Origin: Acanthochromis polyacanthus
Lineage: Eukaryota; Chordata; Actinopteri; Pomacentridae
Reading direction: 5' to 3'
DNA: 64,000 nt
Assembly: GCF_021347895.1 (NCBI RefSeq)
Contig: NC_067113.1
Location: forward strand, 8,289,489-8,353,488
Within the stretch, counting starts at the first letter, position 1, and every line of letters starts with the position of its first letter. The notes beneath the pieces were generated by a model. That model was not told the DNA's origin. It did not search any database and worked only from the letters and a program-made list of their open reading frames with translations. Below, piece after piece: positions 25,601 through 40,299 of the stretch. Made by a program: the position numbers and the translations under genes.

Positions 25601-25737
25601 TTCAGCAGTTTTTATCAGATTTACCAGGTCATTATGAACATGCAGTTTTTATGTCCTGCTTAGCTAGGTAACTTCAGGTTTAGCTCTGGATTTTCTTGGG
25701 CCACAAGGTGGCCACATGATAGCCCTTCAGACCTTTA
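19646..25737. other. No supported gene; minor simple repeats
   Basis: 6.1 kb without a convincing exon or a match to the window's repeat families. A TC-rich stretch lies at about 23200-23270, an (AAAT)n run at about 23769-23790, and an A-rich stretch at 23888-23916. Several 60-140 codon frames lack protein-like features. Confidence 0.45.
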
Positions 25738-26124
25738 GCTACGATGGTCCTGGTACCAGCTAACAGTGTAGCCAGCCCACAATAGACCATTTTTCAAGAC
25801 ATTGAAAGTGTATGAGTTTACAAAAAGTCTTGAAATTTTGAACATAATCACTATAATTGAACTTTGAGTTTGCAGTAATCTGTGAATGTAGCAGAAAGAT
25901 GAAAAATGCAGATCCATGTAAATGAAGCAAACATTTTTGTTGTTTAAGTTCACATATGTATATTACACGTGTATGTCTATTCATTGGTTCAGTCGTCAAG
26001 CAAAATTTATTTGAATTGAAAAATTTTGCTTCTTGTGTCAAATATTGGTAGTGATTAATCATGATTAATTAATTACAAAGCCTCAAATTAATTATGCAAT
26101 TTTTTTAGTTACGTCCCATCACTA
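25738..26124 (+). mobile_element. hAT element H2, right half only
   Basis: Matches H1 and H4 from the TAGCTAC.A.GGTCCTGGTACC region to the right end ACGTCCCATCACTA (26111-26124). Landmarks are GACATTGAAAGTG, AAGTCTTGAAATTTTGAACA and GTTTAAGTTCACATATG. The left half is missing, so this is a truncated, immobile copy. Confidence 0.85.
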
Positions 26125-27309
26125 GTTACTGCATTACATTTTTAAGAGGGTAAATAGGTGATCACCATACCTTGTAATGGGACAAATTTAAGAACTCCTC
26201 TGGTCTACAGTGTAAATGCAGTGCAGCTACATCCTTGCAGAATGCCATCACTACATCCTGGGTGAGCCACACCAAGCCCTTAAGTCCAAATCAAGCAATA
26301 TCACATGAGAGCTGCCGTTGTACTGAATTTTATCATGACTGTAATTCAGTTGTGAATCACAGCCGTACAATATTCCTACGACTGCACTCCCTCGAGTGTG
26401 ATATCGTTTTATACAGCAGTTCTAAAAGAGCCATTTGCTCTATGTAATAAGCAGCAACAGATTATAATTTGTTTGTTTATTACTCATTTATTTGGCTCCG
26501 TCAACACAAATAATTGCACAACTAGACTGAAACTGGATTGTTGCCAAGCAAGACATAAACATTTTGCTGCACACAAGCTTGCTGGCTACTTTGTGTGGGT
26601 GTCGATGTCCCTGCCGTCCAGCTGCTTTGCTGCATGTACATTTATCCGTATGTTTCCAATTACTGTGCAACCAGGGAAAGAAGAGTCAGATGACAGAGAT
26701 GTTGCTCCTATGTTTCCTGCTGTCCAGTTATCGTGTCCTGTACCTTTTAAGCAAGCATTAAGACCTGCAAGTTTTATTTTCTCTCTCTTTTGTTGCTACT
26801 TATTAAAATTCCCAGTTCTTAGTTGATGTATATTCATTTGAAGCATCTCACATGTGCCCAGTCACTGCAATGATCTTCCACGCCCCAAGTCTTGCATCAG
26901 ACAGCTTCTTAATCACAGCAGTTCTCAGGCTATAGTTGGTGTGAGCTTTGCACATCCTTGGTAATGTCTGTGACAGCTGGTTTACTCCCAGAGGAGCAAT
27001 GGTTTACCAGAAGCTGTCTCTGGCAGCTGTTCTCCTCCTGGGCTGCAGATAGAGGCCTTTTGCATCAGGTGGAATTTTATTCAGGTATTTTTCCAGAAAT
27101 GTTACCATGCAGAGGGGACTCCTTGTATCTCTAATAGTCCCCTCTCTATTGTCTCATCTTGTGTGTGTTTTCTTTTTTCTTTTTTGCTTCTTCAATGAGC
27201 ATCACATTCATACTCTGCTCCTTTCATTTTGAGATTAATGAGTCAGGTTTTAGTGCTAATTCCCCCGATTGCTCCTGTGTTCAAGAACATGTTGGGTGAA
27301 CCTTTTGGT
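26125..27309. other. No recognisable feature
   Basis: A 142-codon frame at 26398-26826 has no recognisable motif and no splice context; I see nothing else. Confidence 0.4.
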
Positions 27310-28560
27310 GTTCCAGGGCCGATGCAGGGACTCACATGCAGGAAACGAAGACATGACAGATGAATTTTAAAATGGCTTATTAACACAACACCTCAATATG
27401 CAGGTTACGCAGGACTGAGGAGCAGAGCCCCCAAAAGACTAGAGAGTGGCCAAAAGGCATGGCAAAACAGGTAAACCAGAGTACGGTCAAAAACTGACCT
27501 ATTTACGAAACTAACCCGAACCAAGAAATACAAGGTCAGTAGCATTAAACAGAGATGAGCTATGGCTGCTAGACAGACTGAACGCCAGAACAGCCAAACT
27601 GGATTGCATGCCTCGTCTATCGTGGGGATTAGCTTCCAGAACCCTCCGCTATAGGTGAAAATCCGCCAAGTACCGACCTTATATTTCTTTTATTATTTAT
27701 ATATATTTGAATGTGTTCCACCTTTTCTGCGATGGTGAATATCTTCCTCTGGAGCTTGGGTTTGGTGCTCAAAGCCTTAGAAGGTATTAGATCGACGTCA
27801 TAGTGCTTGAAATAAATTAGTTTTTTACAAAAATTTCACAAAAACACAACACTGCAGAGCAACATCATGTGCAGTGATCAGACATGGAAGTAAAATGGAC
27901 AAGGTGAGATGCTGAACACTGCTATGCATAGGAGATAGATTAGACTGATGCTCTGGTCTCTGAGCCAATCAGAGCCCAGTGCTGTACGCTATGCAATTTA
28001 TTTCCATTTAATATTCTTTGATTATGTTTTAATTCTTATTTTTAATATTTATTTTATATTGTTTAAATTTTTTAGGCTATATAATGCTTATTTTACCACA
28101 AAGACAATGAAAATAATAAATATATAAAATAGTGATACAGTGAGACCGTAAAAAATTAACCGTGATATGGTGAGGGATGACTGTCCTCACTAATAATGCA
28201 GAAAGTCACAGGCTACAGATGCTGAGAATGGCTACAAATGCTAGAAACTAATACTTACGAACAGCTGTGCTAATGAGGAGCAGAAGAATAGCTATTAGCA
28301 AAAGCAGAGTTTCTAGGGAGCTGGATGGAACTATGATCAGAGGACTGACTGGGGTAGTTCCACAGTCTGGCCAGGTGTAGTGAACAGCATCTGGTTTATA
28401 TGGCAGAGGATAGCAGTAGCAGCTGATCATCTCCACCTGCTCGTGATCACCGATTGGCAGCACCTGTCTGCATCGCCACACACCACGCTCACCTGAGACA
28501 CAGAAAGGAAAAACTGCCACTAAGTGACAGTAGATGTTGAGGGCGTCACATCTGGGTTGT
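27310..28560. repeat. Unclassified dispersed repeat R, copy 2 (interrupted)
   Basis: Left part 27310-27606 and right part 28184-28560 flank a Tigger-like insertion. The left contains GCAGGGACTCACATGCAGG and the right contains GATCATCTCCACCTGCTC and GGCAGCACCTGTCTGC, both similar to the window start. The reverse strand of the right part has a 90-codon frame ending in a leucine-rich hydrophobic run; I cannot link it to a protein. Confidence 0.55.
27607..28183. mobile_element. Tigger/pogo-like non-autonomous element inside repeat R
   Basis: The left end reads CATGCCTCGTCTATCGTGGG with a following GAAAATCCGCCAAGTACCGA; the right end, on the reverse strand, reads CAGTCATCCCTCACCATATC. These resemble the CAGTxxTCCCTCGTxTATCGCGG ends of vertebrate Tigger-type elements. 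The interior is AT-rich and non-coding. The TA target duplication is not clear, so the class is a moderate call. Confidence 0.55.
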
Positions 28561-28742
28561 CTGGACTTAGTGCTGCAGAGTATTTTAGGACACTCTGGTC
28601 TTCAGGTGAAATCAGACTGTGATGTGTTCATTTTTGTTTCCCTACCCATTTGATTTCTTTTACAACACTTTTTCGAAGCATTATTAGCTGATATGAATCC
28701 TGCCTCCTGCATAAATTCCACAAATGGCTAATTTAAACCAAC

Positions 28743-28917
28743 CTGGAGCCCAAGGTAGCTGCTGATACTGTAGAGCCCGACTGTATTTGTCCAGATGGAC
28801 CCATAAAACTGCCTCAAGTAGCTGCTCAGCTCGGTCTTCTTCATCGAATGAAAGCTGACGTGTATATTTTGAAGACTTAGCTAAACAGGAGAGCAGCCCT
28901 CTGATGTATGAGCACAC
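28743..28917 (-). CDS. Candidate unannotated coding exon (unrecognised)
   Basis: The minus strand is open for 130 codons here (28684-29076). The part with CAG before 28917 and CAG/GTTGGT after 28743 could be a 175 nt exon. Its translation is protein-like: a hydrophobic stretch YIRGLLSCLAK, then RQLSFDEEDRAEQLLEAVLW and VHLDKYSRALQYQQLPWAPG, consistent with amphipathic helices. Against it, the acceptor has a poor pyrimidine tract, GTTGGT is a weak donor, and no partner exon is visible nearby. No gene is recognised. It could be chance or an old retrocopy. Confidence 0.25.
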
Positions 28918-29473
28918 CTGGAGGATTGCACTGAAGCATCCAGACTTTATTCCTTCACCTCGTCCTCTACTGACGACCAATTGAACTGAATTAATGATTT
29001 GTAGAACACTTGTAAAGTGGAGCGATATTGTGGTGTTGTTCTCTCTATCGGCTCTCATGGAAGGCCTGTTGTGCAATCAAATTACATGTTTGAAAATAAC
29101 TGTTGTATAAACAACTGTAAATCCCTTCTCCGTAGACAAGCACTTTACTGCCTGTGCAAATAATTGTCAATTATTAATATATAACAACTGTCCTCAGTGT
29201 AGCTTCACTAGAATCAATCAGAAACAAAGGACAGAGGTTTAGTAATGTTAGGCTACATATCGGTGTTCCAGAATTGGAGGACATTTTACATCCGGCAGAT
29301 CAAATTTCAAATAATTCATGTACAGAATACTAAAATATGCAATTTTTATATAAATTAAATCAAATCTTTAAATACTAGGAGAAAAAAAGTTTGAAAATAT
29401 TTAAAAATACCAAATAATACTGGAGTTCCCCCTAAACTGACATTTTTCTCTTGATTAAAATAACAGTTAAAAA
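28918..29473. other. No recognisable feature
   Basis: AT-rich sequence between the candidate exon and foldback element F2. Confidence 0.4.
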
Positions 29474-29810
29474 GGTAGTTGCGAAAGGTACGGACCCGTA
29501 CCCGTAGCCTGTGGACTACGGATACGGCACTTTCCATTTGCCAATCAGATATGCGAGATCTGGTCACGTGACTCCTGGTAGACGCTGGAGGTACAGACCC
29601 GTAGCATCGATACTACAGGTACAGACCCTAAACCTGACCCTAACACTAACCCTAACCTTAACCTTTGCTTACCTTTCAACAGTTTGCAGTGGTTAGCAGC
29701 TTCTTGACTCGCAAGACTTGCGTACGGGTCTGTATCTGTCTGGCAAATGGAAAGTGCCGTATCCGTAGGCCACAGGCTCCGGGTACGGGTCCGTATCTGT
29801 AGACACTACC
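29474..29810. mobile_element. Foldback element F2 with telomere-like core
   Basis: Inverted arms of about 70 bp (29474-29543 and 29741-29810) share TACGGACCCGTACCC, GGATACGGCACTTTCCATTT and GCCA. The core has repeated CAGACCCGTA units and a CCCTAA-like tract (about 29626-29665) including CACTAACCCTAACCTTAACC. There is no coding capacity. A-rich flanks hide any target duplication. Confidence 0.8.
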
Positions 29811-33266
<3,456 letters not shown>

Positions 33267-33278
33267 GGAACAAAATCA

Positions 33279-33646
33279 TCCATCCATCCATTCTCTATAC
33301 ACCGCTTTATCCTCACTAGGGTCGTGGGGGGTGCTGGAGCCTATCTCAGCTGAGTCGGGCGAAGGCAGGGGACACCCTGGACAGGTCACCAGTCTGTCAC
33401 AGGGCTACATATACAGACACACAATCACGCTCACATTCACACCTACAGTCAATTTAGAGTCATCAGTTAACCTCAGCATGTTTTTGGACTGTGGGAGGAA
33501 GTCGGAGTACCCGGAGAAAACCCACGCATGAACAGGGAGAACATGCAAACTCCATGCAGAAAGATCCCAGGCCCAGGCTGGGATTTGAAACGGGGATGTT
33601 CTTGCTGCAAGGCGAAAGTGCTAACCACTACTCCACTGTGCAGCCT
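33279..33646 (-). mobile_element. tRNA-type SINE (family S), full length with 12 bp target duplication
   Basis: The flanks GGAACAAAATCA at 33267-33278 and 33647-33658 are identical. On the minus strand the head begins GGCTGCACAGTGGAGTAGTG, with a tRNA-like A-box region, and continues through a B-box-like stretch, GGGATTTGAAACGGGG on the plus strand. The body carries GAGAACATGCAAACTCCATG (plus strand) and the tail is (ATGG)n. The length is 368 bp. It is not expected to encode protein; it would depend on a partner LINE. Confidence 0.9.
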
Positions 33647-33658
33647 GGAACAAAATCA

Positions 33659-35055
33659 ATGAAGTGAAATTGATTTCTCAGGGAAGTACACTTTCATATT
33701 TTTCCACTGCTAAAATTTCTCTTTCTTCTACATTTTATTACTCATTGACTCACCCATTCTCTTGTGCTTTGCCCTTTTCTTCTTCTTTCCACTTGATCTG
33801 GCAAAGTACCGCAGAGTAGAGGACCCTTTGTTACCTTTCCCTAGTTTTCAAAGAGAAGGATATGTTTACCTTGGCCCAGTAATGTAGTGTCTTCCAACTC
33901 TCTGTTTGGATTTTGCCTTTGCTCAGACCTTGAGAATACAGCATATACGTTTTGATAGGGAATATCTTGCATGGGTCAATCTCTTTTTCCGTTTCCAGGC
34001 TGGCCTTTAGTCTGTTTACAAGCATGTTGTGTATTGTGCTTCACACCGAAATGAGATTTCAGTTTCATGGACCACTGACATGTGTGATGCATTATATGAT
34101 CAGCTTTATACAACTTCTTCAGTTTCATTTCCCTTAAACTACATCTATTAGGTTTTTTTTTGCACCCACTCACATAGAGCCTATGTGCATTTTCCCATTC
34201 CCACCCCCTGCTATCTGAATCTACCCCATATTCACTCTAAATTGAACACCATGCATGCACAGCTACATCTCATCCTGCACCACACCTATTTGTTTCTCTC
34301 TGGCTCTCTTTCTCTCTCCCCTACCTGGCAGCCTTTAGCATGTCCCTCACGTTTGAAAGTGCCGTCTCAGAAGTTCAATCAATAGTGCAGCCATGTCTCG
34401 CAGTCCTGGCCTGCTTTGTGGACAGAATTCAGACCTGCCTTGTGCTCTGCCCCCCAAAATACTGCAGTCCAAGCACTCCACGGATCAGAGAGCAGCTTGG
34501 TTAAAAAGAGACAGCAACTACAGCCATATTCCTCTTCCCTTTCAATGAAAACTCAGCTTGTCCTCCCAGAACAGATAACAAAAACACTGACTTACATGCA
34601 TGCATGCCATGTAGTTCAAACATTAACATGTGCATGAACATTCTGCACACACATCCCTGTGCACATTCATTTCATTTGACAGGCAGGCTGAACAGTGCAA
34701 AACAACAAAGCTGATCTGAAATGCGTTACCAGCCCAGATGTATTGTCTGTCCTTAATGGCATTCCTTTGTAAGGGACTATAATAGGGCACAGGTAATTGG
34801 TCCATTAGGGCACCAAAGTGCTGAAAAACACTATATAGCTTTGTCTTCAGGCCAATTTGTACAATGGACTACCTTTATCACTGCACACAATTCACCTTAA
34901 CTGTCTTATCGAAAACCATATTCACCACCATCCAGAAAAGCATCAGGCTTTCAAAGCAGCAGTGGAAAAAAGTGGAACCTGGGGTTTTATCTTTGATAAG
35001 TTTTGGAAAAGAGGAACTACAGTTATCTAGCGCAAGAGCTGTTGTGAAGAAACCG
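33659..35055. other. No recognisable feature
   Basis: A CT-rich stretch lies near 34290-34325. No exon or repeat match was found. Confidence 0.4.
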
Positions 35056-35370
35056 TCAGACTGCGAATGCTTCTGCTGCCATCTGTGATGCAGTATTTGA
35101 TAGTGAATTGTACGCTGACCGGTTCTGGTTCTTCGGCTGGCAGCAGGTGGAGGACTGTGGTGGTGGTACTGGTATGCTCACAGTGCCTCCTGTGGTCTCA
35201 GAGTACTGCAGCTGTCCATGGTGCTGGCTGGGCAAACTAATGAACTGTCCAGGGTGCTGAAATTCACTTTCCATGCTGATGGGAGACTTTCTCCCTAAGT
35301 CTGCTTTGTGGTCTACTTTGCTTTCAAAATTCAGTAAAGTTTCATTATCAGTAGCAGATATGGGATGTGC

Positions 35371-35372
<2 letters not shown>
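35056..35372 (-). pseudogene. Coding-like frame next to a GT array, function not recognised
   Basis: On the minus strand about 105 codons are open from the end of the GT array to a TGA at 35056-35058. The first 39 codons align without gaps to 8605-8744. The rest has a composition typical of a disordered, Ser/Pro/Gln-rich tail (SLPSQHHGQLQYSETTGG, VSIPVPPPQSS, ASQMAAEAFAV then stop). It may be a terminal exon or a captured ORF fragment. The upstream end is lost in the microsatellite, so no start or acceptor can be assigned. No gene is recognised. Confidence 0.35.
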
Positions 35373-35460
<88 letters not shown>

Positions 35461-35610
35461 GGAATTTGTTTGCATTCTCCATTTTTGCTCGTCTTGTAAT
35501 TAAACGCTAACTGGAACTAAGAATATGTGACTGCCTCTGTTTCAGGCATATTTATATTGGCTCCGTTCACTCTCACACTGTTTTATTACAGGTGATAAAC
35601 ACATTAAATC
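35255..35610 (-). repeat. Segment A' (inverted partner of 8443-8744), expanded by a GT array
   Basis: Reverse complement of the 8.4-8.7 kb segment with the same junction to a MITE. The GT array at 35373-35459 replaces a short CAACACAGACACAAAA-type stretch at 8596-8620. Confidence 0.85.
35373..35459. repeat. (GT)n microsatellite inside segment A'
   Basis: About 43 GT units; the homologous place near 8.6 kb has only short CA-rich sequence. Confidence 0.98.
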
Positions 35611-35978
35611 TACACCAGTGTTTAAAAGCTTGGGATCCCTTAGAAATGTCCTTATTGTTGAAAGAAAAGCATTTTTTTTCGATGAGGATAACATTAAATG
35701 GATCAGAAATCCAGTCTAGACATTGGTAATGCGGTAAATGAGTATTTTAGGTGGAAATGGCTGATTTTTCATGGAATGTCTACATGGGTACAAAGGAACA
35801 TTTCCAGCAACCATCACTCCTGTGGTCTAATGCTACATTATGTTACCTAATCATATTGAAAGGCTAACTTATATTAGAAACCCTTGTGCAGTTATGTTAG
35901 CACATGAATAAAAGTGTGAATTTTCATAGAAAGCATGAAATTGCCGGCCTGAGCCTAAACCTTTGAACGGTAGTGTAT
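35611..35978 (-). mobile_element. Tc1-type MITE family M, copy 4 (reverse)
   Basis: TACACCAGTGTTTAAAAGCT at the left and TTTGAACGGTAGTGTA at the right form the inverted ends. The interior is the reverse complement of copy 1. It separates segments A' and B'. Confidence 0.88.
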
Positions 35979-36190
35979 GTACTGTTACAGATAGATAATA
36001 CATTCAGGTGATTACAGAAATTGGTCAAAAACTGTATTAAATCTGCTATTAATATTTTTTAAGTTCTTGCTTTGCTTATTTTTCTGGCTGCAATGTTGCT
36101 ATGACTTTACTTACAAGTGTTTGAATAAGACATGTGATCAGTTAACCAACAGATCAGTTCTTTGAGCACAAAGTTCTGCAGAGACCTTTT
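35979..36190 (-). repeat. Segment B' (inverted partner of 8745-8962)
   Basis: CATGTGATCAGTTAACCAAC and CTTTGAGCACAAAGTTCTGC are reverse complements of sequence at 8760-8810. It lies on the other side of the MITE from A', unlike the A-B order at 8 kb. Confidence 0.85.
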
Positions 36191-36580
36191 TTGACTGATT
36201 AAAAAAACATTTAGATTTTTATGAATATCTCTACACTGAGGGATCAACTAAGATTAAATCTGCTGGTACAAACACATCATGCATATAGACCCTCAGTTTG
36301 TTCGACCTAACTGTACTGTAATGCTGTGCAGCTCATCTGCCATTTGTCTCCGCTAGCACGTCTTCTGCTAATGGATTATTAATCGTATTTTGCATCGTCT
36401 GAAACAGCATTTCAGATTAAACTCCCATTGTGCTCTCACGGCCACTTGGTGCACACCAGGAAAAGCCTCCTTTGATGTAGACTAGCAAATGTCACATATT
36501 CCAAGTGCTCATCACACTTACAGATGAACAGTGATTTTCACAACTCCTTAAGTTCACTGACACAATGAGCTTTCTCATCT

Positions 36581-36617
<37 letters not shown>

Positions 36618-38514
36618 GCCTCAAAGTAAAGTGCAGCCATTTCCCGTGTTAGTAGCATGAAAGCTTTTTGCATGTATGTTCAGCAGAAATGCAGCACACA
36701 TGACAGCATTCCACCACCACTCTGCACGGTTCTGCAATTAGACACACATACTTACACCATGTATGCACATAAACACACTCATAGAACTCCAAACATGACA
36801 ATCCTTTCATCATCTCCTTGAAATCTGAACCTTCAAACCTGCAACTTTAATGACTTAGAGTGGCAAAGTTCCCTCATCTTTCTCTTCTTGGGAGAAATGA
36901 GTACTATAGAACTATACAGCAAGTATACATGCATGTTTTTGCATTCATTTAATCACTGCTCCACAAACATTCTGATGAGCAGAGAGGCTCTCTCTTGGAC
37001 TGCCACACTTGTACTTGATGAGGTGTGTGTCTAAAATGTGCACATGGCCATGTGTGTCTGTAAAATGACTGAGAATATAGGCCACATGCTGCCACATACC
37101 CTGGGGGACTGTAGGAGTGTCTCCTTAACTACTGGGGCGGGCAAAGTCAGCAGACTGTTAGCAGATGGTGATTGGCTGTCTCCGTTCTTCCCGTTGTCCC
37201 AATCCACTGCTGACCCGAGGCGTTGTTTTAATCACTCTTAGTATGGCACTGTAGCGCAGCATGCCACTTCACATCCACCATAGAATGTCCCTTCCACCTC
37301 TCCCCCTCACACTCATTAACTCCCCTGCACCCTCACCCTGATTTTTCTCACTTCCGCACTCCTGCATGCTTAGTTTAACATATGGATACATGCACATGTA
37401 CACGGGTGAGGCACTCCTGCAGGCAAACGCTGTAAATATCCACCTGGAATATGCTGCCAAACTCCCCGCTGGACCAAATAAATTATTGAAAGACGGGCAA
37501 GTGAGAATGGCTGCCCAGCGAAACAGCTGGGGCCAAGTGTGTTAGTAGCATCCGTGTGTGTTTGCGAAATGTATGTGGGTGGCTATTTGTTCATGTGGGC
37601 TTTATCTGTGTGTGAAGTGAAAAGATTAGGGCTTTAGTCTTTTATCACAATAATAGAAAAATGAGGAAAATCCTGTAAGTGGATGAATGTTTTCAATGAA
37701 GGTCCTGACGAGTATAGCAATCTGTCTGTGAGTTTGTTTGTGTCCTAGTTGTTAATGGCAGACCATTGCCCAACCAATTCTTCTTGCAGAGCTCACACTG
37801 GGTCCTTCGTTGAGCAGTAAGTGGAGGCAGAGTCAGCAGCTGTGATGTGGGTCCTGCTCAACTGCATTCTTGTGGCAGCATTTTCTGTCTTACTTTCTTG
37901 GTCCCTCACACACAGAAGGTAATATGATTTCCATGCTGTCATCACAGCAGCAGCAAGCGAGTTTTGGACAAAACAACGTTGCATTTTTAAAAAAAATCCA
38001 AACCACTGATGACAATTTCTGGCCAAATAACAAGAACTCTTCTATCAATCGTGTGTTGTCGGTACAGTTCCAAGCTGCTGGCCTTTCACAGAGCTTGGAA
38101 GCAGATAAAACACATTGTTACTGAAGACTGTAGATAGCTGCAGTGTAATTTCTTAATATTTTTTTTCCATTAAGATGCATGCTGGGGGAATAATCTGAAC
38201 AGCACTAATTCAATTTCCCAAATGTCCAAAACTTCATGTTCTGAAATTGCATTTGAACTTCCAATCCCCCAAACACATTACATGAATGATTGGGCAAAAA
38301 ACACACCTCATCGGTTCTTTCAATTATTTTGGACCCGATGTATAATATATTTCACAGCTTTTTCATTAACCTGCATTTTACAAGAAACATTGTTAGAGTC
38401 TAAATAAAAGTATTGTCTTTGGGGATTTGATTATATTAATTTCATATTCTGCATTGAGATGATAGAAAACCTTGCTTCCACCTAATGTATCCAATAGGAA
38501 CAGCAAGGGGTAGT
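36191..38514. other. No supported gene; one (CT)n tract
   Basis: A CT run occupies about 36583-36612. Short frames at 37038-37460 and 37793-38124 lack protein-like features. Confidence 0.4.
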
Positions 38515-38660
38515 CATTAAAGTATTCAAGTACTGTACTCAAGTACATTTTCAGTACTTGTTTATCCCTTTGTTTTTTTTTCTTCTCCAAAATATGCTGT
38601 ACTTCCATTTCACTACATTTTAGACCACATTTAAATTTTGATAGCTATGGTTTAGACTTT
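38515..38660. mobile_element. Remnant of a hAT-like repeat with CAAGTAC motifs
   Basis: GTATTCAAGTACTGTACTCA, then AGTACATTTTCAGTACTTG and a TTCCATTTCACTACATTTTA stretch, match a very common fish repeat recognised by repeated AAGTACT. No ends or target duplication could be seen. Confidence 0.45.
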
Positions 38661-39249
38661 GCATTATTTTTACTTTACTGTTTATTTAAAATGACTGCAC
38701 AAGCTGTAGTTTTGACTTGTGATCCCTTGCGAAAAAGTATGTTTGGGGCCCTTATTCTTTTTTTTAATGGTTTATTTGATAAGAATAGATACAGTACACA
38801 TAAATAAACTGCTAACAGCTATCTGATGCAAGTATCATTATGTGTATTGGGAAAACTGATTTTTATCACCTTACCCTGAAGGACTTTTGGGTATGCCTGT
38901 AAAGAATTTTAAAACACATTTTACAGTTTCAGAAAATGCTATAAAAATAAAACTTTGATTTCTTGGTTCGTCATGATGCTGAAACAATGATATAAAAAGA
39001 AAACAAACTGAGCAACATACCATCAAACTAAATGAAAGTGAGTGTAGCAGGAGGCACAGCTTTAATCACAGTGCATGTGAAAACTAGACTGGTTGAATTA
39101 ACTAGGATTTTGGTAACTCCCGTAAGACGAGTACGGTTTATGAAGTTTCACAGATGAAGCTGAGTAAAAGATGATTTGCAGAATGAAACTGTACAACTGA
39201 AAATGAAAATGAAATGGAGAATAGGCTGCACTTCTGCAATCTTTTAACG
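38661..39249. other. No recognisable feature
   Basis: AT-rich sequence before MITE copy 5; nothing recognised. Confidence 0.4.
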
Positions 39250-39762
39250 TATATTACCACTCAAAAGTTTGGGGTCACCCATCTCATGCTTTCTATGAAA
39301 AGTCACACTTTTATTCATGTGCTAACATAACTGCACAATTACTTTCTAATAATCAATTAGCCTTTCAACACAATAAGCTAACACAATACACAGGAGTGAT
39401 GGTTGCTGGAAATTGATCTCTGTACCCCTATGTAGATGTAACATTAAAAATCAGCCATTTTCAATTCAGTTTCAATTTTATTTATATAGCACCACTCACA
39501 ATTCAAATTGTCTCAAGACGCCATACAGAACCCATATGGCTGGACCCTCAGAGCAAGCCCTAAGGCGACAGTAGCAAGAAAAAATCTCCCTTTTCACGGA
39601 AAGAACCCTTGAACAGACCCATCTGCTGCTGGCTGTTTCCAGTTAGAATAGTCATTTACCACACTAACAATGTCTAAACTAGATCTCTGATTAATTTAAT
39701 GTCATTTTCAATTTTAAAAAAAAGGACATTTCTAAGTGACCCCAAACTTTTAAATGAAGTAT
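39250..39762 (+). mobile_element. Tc1-type MITE family M, copy 5 (split by a LINE end)
   Basis: The left part from ACCACTCAAAAGTTTGGGGT to AAAAATCAGCCATTTT and the right part from CTGTTTCCAGTTAGAATAG to TAAGTGACCCCAAACTTTTA are the two halves of one M element. The insertion between them is foreign to all other M copies. Confidence 0.85.
39464..39638 (-). mobile_element. LINE 3'-end fragment nested in MITE copy 5
   Basis: TCAATTTTATTTATATAGCA followed by GGCGACAGTAGCAAGAAAAA and CCCTTGAACAGACCC is the reverse of a familiar fish non-LTR tail. It is about 175 bp long, 5'-truncated and non-coding. Confidence 0.6.
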
Positions 39763-39942
39763 GAATATATGTAGAAGCTGAGGAGCAACATGAAATCATG
39801 AGCTTTACCTCATGAAAACCAATAATGTTTACAAAATTTTACATTTTGCATTTAATTCAAGCATAGCAGTGGTGGTATCTCATTCACTTTTTGTCCAAAT
39901 TTCAAATGGAAAGATTTAATTACAAGTTGTTGGTTATTTGAT

Positions 39943-40288
39943 AGGCTGCACAGTGATGTAGTGGTTAGTACTTTCACCTTGCAGCAAGAAGATCCCTGGT
40001 TCAAATCCCGGCCTGGGCCTGGGATCTTTCTGCATGGAGTTTGCATGTTCTCCCTGTGCATGCGTGGGTTTTCTTCCTCCCACAGTCCAAAAATATGCTG
40101 AGGTGACTCTAAATTGTCTGTAGGTGTGAATGTGAGTGTGATTGTTTGTCTGTATATGTAGCCCTGCGACAAACTGGCAACCTGTCCAGGGTGTCCCCTG
40201 CCTTCACCCGAGTCAGCTGGGATAGGCTCCAGCACCCCCCGTGACCCTAGTGAGGATAAAGCGGTGTATAGAGAATGGATGGATGGAT
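39943..40288 (+). mobile_element. tRNA-type SINE (family S), full length with 11 bp target duplication
   Basis: The flanks GGTTATTTGAT (39932-39942) and GGTTATTTCAT (40289-40299) differ at one base. The head reads GTAGTGGTTAGTACTTTCAC (A box region) and GGTTCAAATCCCGG (B box). The body carries GGAGTTTGCATGTTCTCCCT and CAGCTGGGATAGGCTCCAGC, and the tail is (GGAT)n. It is slightly internally deleted relative to 33279-33646. Confidence 0.92.
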
Positions 40289-40299
40289 GGTTATTTCAT

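Noticed and set aside
26398..26826. 142-codon open frame as a possible gene
   Set aside because: No recognisable motif, no splice signals worth trusting and ordinary composition; this length is expected by chance in 64 kb.
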